The translations under genes were made by a program, and so were the position numbers. Positions 35,414-46,030 of a stretch of DNA of 64,000 nucleotides are shown here, piece after piece. Below the pieces are notes generated by a model. That model was not told where the DNA came from. It worked only from the letters and a program-made list of their open reading frames with translations, and did not search any database. How positions within the stretch are numbered: the first letter of the stretch is position 1; every line of letters starts with the position of its first letter. The stretch covers positions 261,001 to 325,000 of the forward strand of contig ML213521.1 in the NCBI GenBank assembly GCA_004369045.1, read 5' to 3'. The DNA is from Heliocybe sulcata. Lineage: Eukaryota > Basidiomycota > Agaricomycetes > Gloeophyllales > Gloeophyllaceae.

Positions 35414-35830
35414 AATATTTGAAGATGGACTAGTAACCGCGTCTTTATAATGCAGGTGAAGTAAGGTCGACGCTCGTGGTCAAGCTTCAAGCTCAAGGCG
35501 TGCCGCGGCAGGGCCTTTCGCCGCCACCGCCACACTCCGACTGGACTACTTACAGATTTTGCTGCTATACCATGTCATGGAATGCCGACGACGGCGTTCA
35601 AAGTAGGGGAGTTCATGGCTATATACAAACAAATCATAGCCCTAATGTGGCCCCATCTTGCTTTTGAGGCTGCCAAGACCACCATCCTTCCATGCGCTCC
35701 GAATACCAATGTCCACTCCGATTACACTAGATTATAAGTTATATAACAGACATGTAGATAAATTATTGTCCGAAATCAGTCCATGAAGTTCATTGCGTCC
35801 AAGATCCAGTAGACTGGATGCGACAACCCA
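35414..35830. other. Intergenic, no gene
   Basis: Short spacer holding the F-box promoter and the 3' end region of the GMC gene. Nothing else is evident. Confidence 0.6.
35443..35450 (-). promoter_or_regulatory. Probable TATA box of F-box gene
   Basis: TTATAAAG on the minus strand about 30 nt upstream of the start codon, implying a very short leader. Alternatively transcription starts elsewhere. Confidence 0.35.
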
Positions 35831-38311
35831 TCACTGAGCCGCCTTGATCAAGTCAGCCGCCTTCTCGGCGACACCGTACAACGTAGCAGACAGATGCGCG
35901 CTGATCTGCAGAGGAAGAATAGACGCATCCACGACCCTCAAGTTTGACGTGTTGTAGACAATCAGCTGAGCGTTCACGACACCTAGAAACAAGGTTAGCG
36001 AGAGGATAATACAACACCAGCACAAACTTGCCTCCCAGATCCTGCTTCATCATGGCGCATGTTCCAATGGGATGGTCCACCGACGAGAACCCAGAGTCCG
36101 GGTCCAGGATCCAATTTCTCCAGTCTTGATCCGAGCCGCCGTCTCCATTGTCCGGGACTACACTCGTACCCGGCGTCGTCTCGCCTACAGAGAGCCAGCT
36201 GCCAAGAACATCAGATGAATCCGGGTAAGAGAACAACGCTGACGGACCTCAAGGGAGGGCTACCTAGAACTCTTCTGGACAGACGAGCCCCTGCAACCTG
36301 CACGGACATGTCAAAGTCGACGCCAAAGTAGTTTACTGTAGTCTTTGGTTTCGCGAAAGGGTCGGTGCTCTATAATCGCCACATAAGTACACTTCTCTGA
36401 AAATCGAAGAGAGCACAACTCTGTACCGTTATCTGTACCGTGCCTCTGCTGAAGGGCAGCAACTGCCACATGTCGATCCCCAAGTCACTAAAAGATATCA
36501 GAAAAGGGACGCCCCCATTGAAAATGGACACTTACTCCGGGTAACCGGTATCATAGAACATTTCGACCATCGGAGCTATTTATGAAGAAAACATAAGAGA
36601 CAGCATTCACAAGATGGAACCGCACAGACTCACCGTTCTCGCTGATAATGAGATTGGCCTGCACCTGGTATATTTGTTCGAGAGCCTCCGCTGATAACGC
36701 AGAACCCGCTTGCGAGCTTGCCCAACCGGACAGAGACGAGTTGATCTGATCGACCATGGATTGGGCCTGGTCGCCAAACAACTGGTAGATATTAGGATAC
36801 GCGATGACATCGGAAGGTCCCCTGCCATCAGGGTCGAGTCCGTTCCCGTGAGCTCCGAGAGAGCTCATAGTCTGCAAGACAGCTTAGTTACAGGCAGGGA
36901 GAGAAGGATGAATTTTAGGAGACGTACTTGCTCTTGGAGATTCTTTCCGACAGTCGGCAAATCTACCAGTGTATGTATGCCCAGAGGTCCCAGACTGGAC
37001 GAGTCACCGATACCTGACAGCTGAAGAAGAGCTGGGGTCTGCGAGGAATTCCGAGTCATGTCAGTTGGTTTATGTTCCCATACTTGACAGTTGACTTGCT
37101 TGTATTGCCCCAGCAGCCACGATTACTTCCCGCGCGGCATACGCAGTGTAAGAAGTCCCAGAGTTACCCGTGGGACTGAAGGTCACTCCAGATGCACGGA
37201 GAGGGAGGCTTTCATTCGAAAAGTTGATCTTTGTGACCTGTCCCGTTCTTCAGCATTGGACGCCATCATGAAGATTTGAGGATACTTACTTGATAGCTGA
37301 CGAGTGTAAGCCAGTTTGTTCTGGTATTCTCAACAGGAGTTAGGTATGCTTCTACAGATGACGAACGACGATCGTTATCGTTCCAGTTGAGCGTCTAATG
37401 ACAGATATGTAAGCAAACTGGTAAAAATAAAGAATAATCGTAACGGAATAGTACCAGAGGGGTAATAGATACGCAGTTCGAATCGCCGCCGTTTATGTCA
37501 GGGCAATGCGCGAGACCAGAGACGTTACCAATCGCAGATATAAAATCTTCCTGCTGAGGTCCCCCATACATGGCGTCTGCGTAAGTGACCTGGAGAGGGC
37601 CACTCGTGCCGTGGTACGACGCATCAGACTGGGCGCCCTTGGCCTGTTGCTGTGTGTTGGGAGCACTGAATGTTTCGGACTATAAACACATGTTGAGCGT
37701 ATGCCGTTCAGGCCGAAGTACTCGACTAACCTTCTTCATGTAGTCGAAGAGGCTGTCCCAGTTCCAGCCAACGCTAGCCTCGGATGGGTCGAGCAGAGTG
37801 GACAGAGCATCATACTGCGCGCTAATCCCTCGAGTATAGTGACCACCGTTGATGGACGTGCTGCCTCCCAGCGTCTTGCCACTGGCACGCGTCAGATTAA
37901 TGATGCATACCACACGCGACTGAGCTTACCCTCGAATAACTTTGCCGTCTTCGGCTGGCCATGCCCAGTCGAGTTCAGTGCCAAAAGCCTGGGCTGCGAC
38001 AAAACTTCAAAACACAGCCATTTGAGCAAAGATATTGACCTACAGTATGCATAGATGTCATAAACTCTAGAATCATCCCTATTATCAGCCCCAGCCTCAA
38101 CCAGGAGCACGCTGATATCCGAGTTCTCAGCGAGCCTCGCAGCAACCGTGGTACCCGTCAGACCCGCGCCAACAATAATGTAGTCAAACGTCTGGGAGGC
38201 AGCCGTGCTCGCGTCCGAGGTGACTCCAGAGGCGCGCTTCCGCAGTGCGGGCCCAGCAGCAGCTAGAGAGACCAGCAACGCAAAGTGTAATAACGAGCGT
38301 AGGGAGCCCAT
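35831..38311 (-). CDS. GMC oxidoreductase (glucose/aryl-alcohol oxidase type)
   Basis: FAD enzyme oxidising alcohols or sugars and commonly producing H2O2. The start ATG opens the signal peptide [20 protein letters not shown]. The FAD-binding Rossmann motif is [17 protein letters not shown], followed by the GMC signature region [18 protein letters not shown]. Signature 2 is [20 protein letters not shown]. Both catalytic-site segments are present near the end: [13 protein letters not shown], and then [20 protein letters not shown], whose His and upstream contacts match the His pair of the family. The gene has about nine or ten introns; boundaries were not all fixed. The sequence looks closer to the glucose-oxidase/aryl-alcohol-oxidase branch than to methanol oxidases, but the substrate is not determined. 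Being secreted, it could feed H2O2 to peroxidases or to the AA9 enzyme encoded nearby. Confidence 0.88.
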
Positions 38312-40340
38312 CCTTGAGGGCATAAAAACAGAGGAAATACCGAGCACACTCGCCCCGGGGCGTTATGTGCTAGCATGGCTCGCCAAGACGGGAGAGCGCC
38401 CCCATCGTGGAAAGATGCAGCGTGGCCCGGAATGAATGGCCATGGCAGTCCCAAGCCTGCCGACAGGGAGTGTGGCGTGCACTAGATGGGCGCGTCGCAT
38501 AGCCCTCGGCATCACTTGAAACGACGAGCGCCGGGGTTTGATTCCTGCGACAGTCCGAGAGACACGGCGGGATTGACTGAGTGCGACGACTGCCCGCTAT
38601 AGATGGGACGTCACTTTCAGTAGGCGAAGGAGAAACGACAGCGGTACAGACTCGGAGACGGGACAGCAGCCAGGAAATCTGGGAATTCGAAATTCCGGGA
38701 CGTCCGGGTTGTCCGCGCTCTCCGAGTCGCGCCACCCGAGTCGCGCCACGATTGGGCTGCTGTGACACCACGCGCACGCGACCATTGTCACGGTATCGTT
38801 AGTGTCCTGCTCTCTCCGGCCTGTGTTCCTTTCCACTGTGCGATACTTCCTCTACTTGCAAGAGAAATTCAGAAACATTTCTTTATAAAATTACATGGAG
38901 TTTATATGCTAAGATTGCGGTGTCAATCTCTCATCAAGACCATAAATCAGGTCTGATATGTAGCTGGGCTTTGGAATTAATCAGTTGGTAAAATCTGGAG
39001 AGGGGCAGAGCGTTGAACAATGCCAAATAGAATTCGGTCGTATTTAGGATATTTTTAAAGCCATTCATAGCAGAAGATGAGCAGAAGTAAACACAATATC
39101 AACCAGACTTGTTCCGATTCACACTGGAACTGCAGCCACCAGCACAGCCACCCAGATATTATCTAATGAGCCCTTGCGGCTAACTATTTGGTGTTATTTG
39201 CCACCCGGACAGTTCGGACAACCCGGACGTCCCGGAATTTCCATTTCCTGGATGTCCTCACAGCAGCGGGCATCACTCGCCGAAGCTAACCGACGCTAAA
39301 CTCAAAGACAGAGAATCAGATGTAGGAGAGTTCCGAGTTCATTCGCGGAGGTTGAAACTGAGTGGCAGTGCTCTTGCCTTTCTTAGACGAACTCAATGAT
39401 ACCTCGAGCGAAGTCCAAGGACAAGGACATGGCCGAGCAGAAGCTGAACTCGTGGAATGATCTCTAGTACGAGACTCAGATTACGGCGGCACAACGAACA
39501 CGATGGAGATGAAGCTACGAGCGTAGCGGGCAGCTTTCAACGTAACTGCTGGCCAACCATCATCCGGTTAGGGCAAAAACTCTTCCCCTTATTAAAAGAC
39601 AACCTCAACTCATAATTACCTCGAGCGCATATACTAAAAGCATTATTCGAAGCTGCGATAATGATCCTACTATAATTGCATCACTCCCGCTCGAATCCAT
39701 CACGACTTTTCCCGCTCGCGGTCTCCTCTTTGCCCTAGGCTCTAAGAGACCAAGCAAGCACTAGAGTTCCGTGACGCAACCACCCGCGGACGGTGCACCA
39801 TTCCAGAACAACGCAGACTGGTTTAGTTACGGCAGGATCATACCAGACCTCGCCACCATTTATCTATACTCTGACCACCTCCTTACCCAGCAGAATACCG
39901 ATCCCCCCCAAAAGCTACGACCATCGGAATAAACAGTCATCAACCCCGGGACTCGCTGGACTCTAGACCGCATCCGCCCAGTCTAGCAGCGATCGACCAC
40001 CCAAGAGCATCCGTGACGATCACAAGGCCCTACCCAGCGGAATCAAACCCACCGTCAATCGGCGATCGACAAAGCACCCATACCCAGCTCTACTCAATAA
40101 GCTCGAGATTCGTGCGCATATATCGTGTCCTTTCGTATACTTGCCAACGGCAGGCATCACGCTCTCGTCATGGGACACCATATCCCCTGACATATCCGAA
40201 AGACGCGTCCCATTGCAAACTATCGTACATCCACTGTAATGCTACTAGTACAACACTGTGAGTATAATGATAATCCAGTTAGCAGCGAACAACATATCCA
40301 TACACTCCCTAGCAAACGAAAATTCATACAAAATTGCGCG
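38312..40340. other. Intergenic with a miniature transposon
   Basis: No gene is supported. The region contains a 589-bp terminal-inverted-repeat element. A fragment around 39,400 reading MIPRAKSKDKDMAEQKLNSW is too short to call. Confidence 0.5.
38671..39259. mobile_element. Non-autonomous hAT-like MITE (589 bp)
   Basis: Terminal inverted repeats of about 46 bp start CAGGAAATC on the left and, inverted, GAGGACATC on the right. They converge on the identical core GAAATTCCGGGACGTCCGGG and TTGTCCG. The 8-bp sequence ACAGCAGC flanks both ends (38663-38670 and 39260-39267), as expected of a hAT-type target-site duplication. No transposase frame lies inside. The outermost bases have diverged, which suggests it is not recent. 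Superfamily assignment rests on the 8-bp duplication. Confidence 0.72.
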
Positions 40341-41896
40341 CTATGGCTGAACTCCAAAAGGTGCATTCGACGTCCACTGGACATCCGTAAATGCGAGGGG
40401 GTATTGCATCTGCAATGGTGGATCCGGCGAAGCACCCTGATGGCCATACGTAGGAATAGATAGACGTTGCTGCATGGCCTGATGGTGTAGAAATATAGGA
40501 CTGATGTCCGCGAAACCGCTCGACCACGACCTCCCATGCCCTTGTGGAGGACCAGGAACGATAAACCGCGAGGACATCGGCGAAGCAGAGCTATAAACCG
40601 AATAATGCATAAGCCGCCTATCTTGAAAAAGAGAGGAATAAGACTTACTGCGGAACATCCAAACTCCCAGCCCTATCGCGCTCCGACGACGTAGGGAAAG
40701 CCGGCACACAACCGAACGTATCTCCATACTCAGCAGCCGCCATATCGTCCATAGATATATCAGACGCAAAGCTCGCCCGGCTAGAAGCAGACCCAACATC
40801 GCTCGGCACATCCGCCCTAGGCCGCACCGTCATCTGCTCATTGCCCAAATGCCCAGTCCACGCTGGCGGCTTCTGAGGCATAGGCTGGATAGGCCGTTGC
40901 CTATAATTCGAATCCGCCCCAAGGTTAAGCGGCGGCGGCCTGACCTTCTTCTTCTTCTGCCCCCCAGACGACGCAGGCCGGGAGGGCGGCGACGGCGGGG
41001 TGTGATGCCGGCGTATGACGGCAGGGACCAGCGCAATCTCGGGCTTCCCGTCCGGGAGGGAGACGATGGACGACCGACGCGAGGAGCCGGACGAGGGGGG
41101 ACTGCCGCTTGAGCTGCTGGGCGGCGGCGGCTTGTTCTTGGGCTTGTTCGGCCCACGCATACGACGTTCCGCGGCATAGTGGCAAATGAGGCCCCTGCTG
41201 ACGCACCTAGCGCAGGCCGGGTGCTCGCCACTACACTGTTGAAACGACGTAAGAATCGATTTCATCTCCGCAGCACTGGTGAGGGCTTACTTTGGCCTTT
41301 CGAACTCGGCACTTCTCGCAAGCCTGAGCTGTGCGCATACGGGGATGTTCCGCCGAACGGTAGGACATGTTATTGGACGGATCCAGAGAGCCCGTCATCG
41401 TCCAGTGCTCTGCAGGAATGCCAGGCGGGGCAACAGATGTAGACGCTGAAGGCTGGACTGACTGGAGAGACGCGTGAGGGTCCGTGGCCTGTTCATAGTA
41501 TGCGGCTTGCTCGTGGGGTATCGAGCTGCGTCGGGGATCGGAAGAAGGTCCAGGGAAGGTAAAGTCGGGATCTAGCGGAGCCCACTGATGATTGGAGGGA
41601 GGGAACTGCTGGTACGGGGGGACGGAACGGGGACTGAGGGGGACATCGTACTGGGGAGGAGGGACCTGCGGCTGCATACTTAGCGGGGAGAGGTAGTTGT
41701 GTGGTTGGTAGAACTGCTCGAGGTCATAGGAATGCTCGGCGGGAAGATAATATGATAGATCTTGGGGTAAGTGTGTGTTGTCAATGTCCAGTGCGTTGCC
41801 TGGCGAGGGCGCCCGATGGAGGAACGCCTGTAGGTGGTCCTTTGAGTCCATGGGGTAGGTCAACTCGTATTCAAGCGGGTCGAGGTAGTTGGTCAT
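40341..41896 (-). CDS. Zn2Cys6 transcription factor
   Basis: Starts MTNYLDPLEYELTYPMDSKD. The first roughly 190 residues are Pro/Gln/Ser-rich and probably disordered. The binuclear zinc cluster follows, with six Cys in the order CEKCRVRKAKC then CARCVSRGLIC, at about residues 195-225. A 57-nt intron (from GTAAGC) interrupts the cluster between KAK and the third Cys; a second intron near 40.63 kb precedes the last exon. C-terminal to the cluster are a basic segment RRMRGPNKPKNKPPP and further Ser/Pro-rich DNA with a poly-Lys patch (GGQKKKKVRPPP). No fungal-specific TF domain (the usual middle homology region) is recognisable. By family it is a nuclear DNA-binding regulator; targets are unknown. 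Confidence 0.88.
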
Positions 41897-43400
41897 AACA
41901 AGCGCAGTACAAAGGGAGAGAAAGCAACGACAGAGGTATAGCCAGAGTAGTCAGGATGTGAATGATGTAAAGACGTCGAGTTGGAAATGTCAGATTTTTA
42001 AGCAGACTGGGATCCGAGACTTCCACTGACGGAAGCAGCATCTAATAACCAGGGCCCGTCCCGATGATACTTAATTAAGCAGAGCGATCGAGAGAGCCGA
42101 GCCGTCTTCTGCCCGGACGGAAATGGAAGGAGAAATTCAGGAGGCTGCGTCCCGGCGGCCCACTCGATCCAAGGGCCAGAGCGCCCAGCTCTCCGCGGTT
42201 AGCCCATGTCCCTCTAAAGGCCACAGTCTCTCGAATGTGATGTAGAACTCTGCAACGGAGCGTCATGGGATAATATCTGACATCAGTCGCGATAACAAAC
42301 ACATGTATGAATTCTGACACAAACTGACATGATCGGGGCTGAGCTTGGAGATCTTCACAGATCCAGTCGACATCACGACGCGTGAACCTGTCATTCTCGT
42401 CTTCCAAGAATGCAGAAGCTCCCATCACTGACGTACTTTGTCCAAGTTCTGGGATACCGACAGCCAGCGACTATGGTTTTCGACGACCAGTGAAAGCCGC
42501 GACAGTCGGACGGCGGCTTTCGGGCGTTCCCGTCACGTCTTGCGGCACCAGTCTTACGCTGTGTCCCCCCGTTTGCAGTGAATTGGCACGGCAGCAATCC
42601 GCGCACAGAATCGAGTATGTCCATATTAAAGCGTTCTAGGGCTGCATGTCTGGCGATGGTCTCATGCAAGCCTATATGTTCTGTACTCGGGCGGCCGTGA
42701 ATATTGGGGCAGGGTGTCCGGGTCATAGTAACCTTCCACGCTGTTCGCTTCTTCAACTGCCTTGCAGTCTGCCAGAGGCCACCAGTGACATGGAAGGAAG
42801 AGGAGTGTGGGTGATTAGTTCACCCCGGTCCGGCAACTGCGATAGCCGGACGGACAAATAGTGTTGTTGTCACATTGCGTGGCAGAAGCGCGCCACTTGT
42901 GCCACCCTGGTCGCAGATGGCAGAACGATTTCGATGCCTGGCAGAAGGGTGGCAAAGACGCCACCTATTGCTGCCTTATCTGCTGCTCGTCTGTTTTGAA
43001 CCACTGCTTCAGGGTCGGGAAGCAAACTCAGTGACTGCGGGGAACGAGTTATCAGACTTCACCTCGCTACCCCGGGTCCTTGACTTAGTGGACATGATGC
43101 ACCGATATCGGTAGTGCTCTCAGCATCGGCAAATACCAATGATGCGTAATAACAGTAATAACATCGCGATATACAGAACGACCAGATGTGAGGACGTCCT
43201 ACGGCCAACTTTAATATGAACAACTACTACTAGTACTCGCTGGAACAACACTTACCTCCAACTATGACAGCACGCAGTGAGTTCGCATTTGTGCCGGAGC
43301 ATATAGATTTTCGCCACTAGAAGCTTGGCAATTGCCATTTCGCCTGGCAGATGTGGAAAGGTCAAAATAAAGAGCACTGATATATGGGCTTTTAAGCACC

Positions 43401-43493
43401 TGGTGCGTGTGGACTGGTAGGTTAGCATCATAGATCACCTCCGGCGAACCGCGATTCGATTCCACCCATGCCTACAACATTTTTTTTTTACTT
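43401..43493 (+). other. tRNA-like relic with Pol III-type terminator
   Basis: A B-box-like GATTCGATTCC and a D-arm-like TGGTAGGTTAGCA are followed, after CATGCCTACAACA, by a run of nine T. T-stem and acceptor pairing are poor, so it is not a working tRNA. It could be a tRNA pseudogene or the head of a SINE-type element. Confidence 0.35.
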
Positions 43494-43540
43494 TTTGTCC
43501 CCGTTCCCTTTCAATAACACTTTGCGCTACACGGGAGACG

Positions 43541-43630
43541 GTTAGGCTGGTTTGGGTTACTTTGTTGGGGTTGGATGCTTTGGGTTAGGATGTTTGGGTT
43601 AGGCTGCAGGTAGGGTGAGGGCTTGGGGAT
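43541..43630 (+). repeat. Degenerate G-rich, telomere-like tract
   Basis: About ten G-runs spaced 5-10 nt, several as TTGGGTTAGG or TTTGGGTT, resembling decayed TTAGGG-type repeats. It may fold into G-quadruplexes. A GC-rich hairpin (GGGGCTCCGGGGGAAACGCC) follows at about 43640-43665. Confidence 0.55.
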
Positions 43631-43788
43631 ACCTTCAAGGGGGGCTCCGGGGGAAACGCCCCGGTTAATTAGGACCAGGTTCACACAGTTTGCACAGAAT
43701 TTATTTTTGAGGTGCTCTCCTTTGGTTGTTAGCTATAACCTCGACTTGCTTCCGTTCCATTGGACTTAGAGCTACCAGGAGCTACCGC

Positions 43789-44461
43789 AGGACCCCTGAT
43801 AATACTAATGGAGGTCTGATCCGGGTCCCGGTCAAAATGGACCTCGCCAGACACCCATGTCGGTGATGTGTCCCGGTCAGAACGTGACACAGCCACAGCA
43901 GGTCGGGTCCACGCGTCCCGGTCAAAATGGCCATGCTTCCCGAGGTTGGATCGGATCCCGGTCAAAAATTTTGGATTCCGCTTCGCGTTCAAGTCATACT
44001 CCGCAGGCATACTCCGGAGCAATTGTCCTGACCTGCAATATTGATATGAGTCTGGCCTGCTCGTTCTCTCCGCTAATTGAGGGCTCAACTGAGGCTCAAA
44101 AGAGCCCGCCATTGTGACAGGGAGCATTTGATTGGCAATGTACTAGGAAGTTCACAGGCAAATGTATATTGTTGTGGACATGGCTGCAAATCACAGCGTT
44201 TCTCTGGGTGGCAGGCTTAGGATTACAGGAGAATAGATACTTAGCCATACGGTTGTGCCTGCAAATTTTTTTGGATTTTCCTCTGATTTATGCGTATTTT
44301 TAAGGTCAGATCAAAGAATCCCGGTGAAATTGGCCCTCTGGCCGAGGGTCTGTGTGCAATCCCGGTCAAAACATCCCAAAAAGGGAATTTTGAGTCCCGG
44401 TCAAAATCGCCAAAATGGACCTCCTCCGGATCAGACCTCCATTAGTATTATCAGGGGTCCT
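43789..44461. mobile_element. Non-autonomous hAT-like MITE (673 bp)
   Basis: Perfect 36-bp terminal inverted repeats begin AGGACCCCTGATAATACTAA at the left end and mirror it at the right end. The 8-bp GCTACCGC is duplicated directly outside both ends (43781-43788 and 44462-44469). Inside are seven copies of TCCCGGTCAAAA or close variants, all in the same orientation, four near the left end and three near the right. No transposase is encoded. Perfect ends and target duplication suggest a fairly recent insertion. Non-autonomous elements depend on a transposase from elsewhere in the genome. Confidence 0.85.
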
Positions 44462-44836
44462 GCTACCGCGCGCATTACACGTGCCATCAGCGTAGTCATG
44501 TGATCGTGAATTGCACTTTTCGGGGGGTCGTATTAGACAAAATGGTAGATGGCAGAAGCTGGCTCTCGGACAAGTAGCGCGCGTGTGCTCAGACGAATAC
44601 CAGGACGGTCATGCTGGTAATACAGGAATGGCATTCAATGCGATCGGTAGCGACGGTGATGATACAGCAGTATGATGTAGTATACAGCCAATGGCAGCGA
44701 TAGTAGATACAGCAATAATACCCTTGGACCCGAATAACAAGGATAAGTTACTCAGCCTGCGAGTCGTCGTTCATCATGACCAGTCGTGATGGTGATGTCA
44801 ATAGAAATACACTGTGTCGCACCCGGCGGCAACAGA

Positions 44837-46030
44837 TCACCACTGGTGTGCGGCGCTCTGGAAGTCGTTCAAGAGCCGCTTCATGACCCGGCTGAAGTGG
44901 CGGGGATAGTTGGCGTTGAGGTTGCCCTGCGTTGTGTTTGCGCGCGACTTGAGCGAGCACTTGCTGGCGCCAGGGTCGGCGGCGGCGTTCCCGCCTCCCG
45001 AGGACGGCTGCGAGCCGCTGGACGCGGACGGCTGTGCGTCGCCCGCCGTGGCAGTGGGAGCGGCGCCACCCGAGGCATCCCCAGAGCCGCCGACGGAGGC
45101 CGTGCTGCCAGCCTGGCCGTCGACCGTGCCCGTGTCGCCCTTGACAAGGTTGGAGAGACTGGGGCCGGGGAAGGCGTACAAGGAGCCAGGGTCATAGACC
45201 TACGGCAGGGTCAGAGTCATTCGACGATAGATCGCATGCGGTGGGCACTCACGTTGGGGTCGTAGATACCGGGGTCCGAATCCGAGTAGGCGCCAGGGAA
45301 CGAGACGGTCTGGGCGGGGGCGGCGTTGCCGTTGCCAGTAATGCGCACTTGCGTGCACGAGGGATAGAACTCGGCGCCACCCATCGTCATCGCAAGATGC
45401 AAGGCGATAATCTCATGACGGATGAGGTAGTCGCCCGGTGCAAGGTCGGACGGGAGAGTGACGGTATAGGTACCACGGTCCACTGGATAGAGAGTTAGAA
45501 CAAGCCTGGTGACAAAGGGAGGCCACGTACTGATCTCCTGCTGCACCCAGGTGGAGGGGTCGTTCGCCTCCTTGCCCATTTCGTCAATCTTGAACCACTT
45601 GGTGTCGGTGGCGGTATACTTGTCGCAAGTCGTGCCCTCGCACGCGCCCATGTAGGTGACCAGAGGGCCCGTATTGTGTGGCCACTGCTATCTCGTCAGA
45701 ACCCTACAACACCTCGCAGAGATTGGTACTCACGTTCTGCCCGGCGCCTCCGGACCAAGTAAACGTGACCTTGCTACCGGGGTCAGCGCTTGCCACCACT
45801 GACGCGACCTGCGCGTCGGCGCCGCAGAACATGTCCTTGTTGGTCGCGCCCTTTACAGGGGAAATGGTGCTGATCTGGCGGATAGGGCTGGCATCGGTGC
45901 TTCCTCCAGGTGTATTGCCCTGGTACGTCTGGCCATTGACGACCACTTGCGAGACGAACCCGTGCGCGGACGCATACGGCACCGCCGCAAGTAAGGAAAG
46001 CAGAAGTGTCGTCGTCGTTGTCGTCTTCAT
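44837..46030 (-). CDS. AA9 lytic polysaccharide monooxygenase
   Basis: Copper enzyme that oxidatively cleaves cellulose and related glucans. Four exons (46030-45734, 45687-45531, 45482-45253, 45199-44837) give 348 residues in frame. The signal peptide ends YASA, leaving HGFVSQVVV, so His1 of the copper histidine brace is exposed. The second brace His is in NQWPHNTGPLVTYMG. The axial Tyr is in GGAEFYPSC, where the usual Gln of QxY is replaced by Glu. HEIIALH supplies the second-sphere His. After the catalytic domain comes a Ser/Gly/Ala linker and the tail FPRHFSR-like NYPRHFSRVMKRL, a C-terminal extension seen in basidiomycete relatives instead of a CBM1. Regioselectivity cannot be told. Confidence 0.93.

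Larger units (their letters stand above)
41897..44836. other. Long intergenic stretch with repeats
   Basis: No gene is supported. The left part may be the long promoter of the Zn2Cys6 gene. The right part holds a tRNA-like relic, a G-rich tract and a hAT-like miniature element. Confidence 0.5.

Noticed and set aside
38493-38552. tRNA-like segment with GTCGCA/TGCGAC ends and a B-box-like GTTTGATTCC
   Set aside because: Only about 60 nt, no proper D arm or anticodon stem; pairing is probably coincidental.
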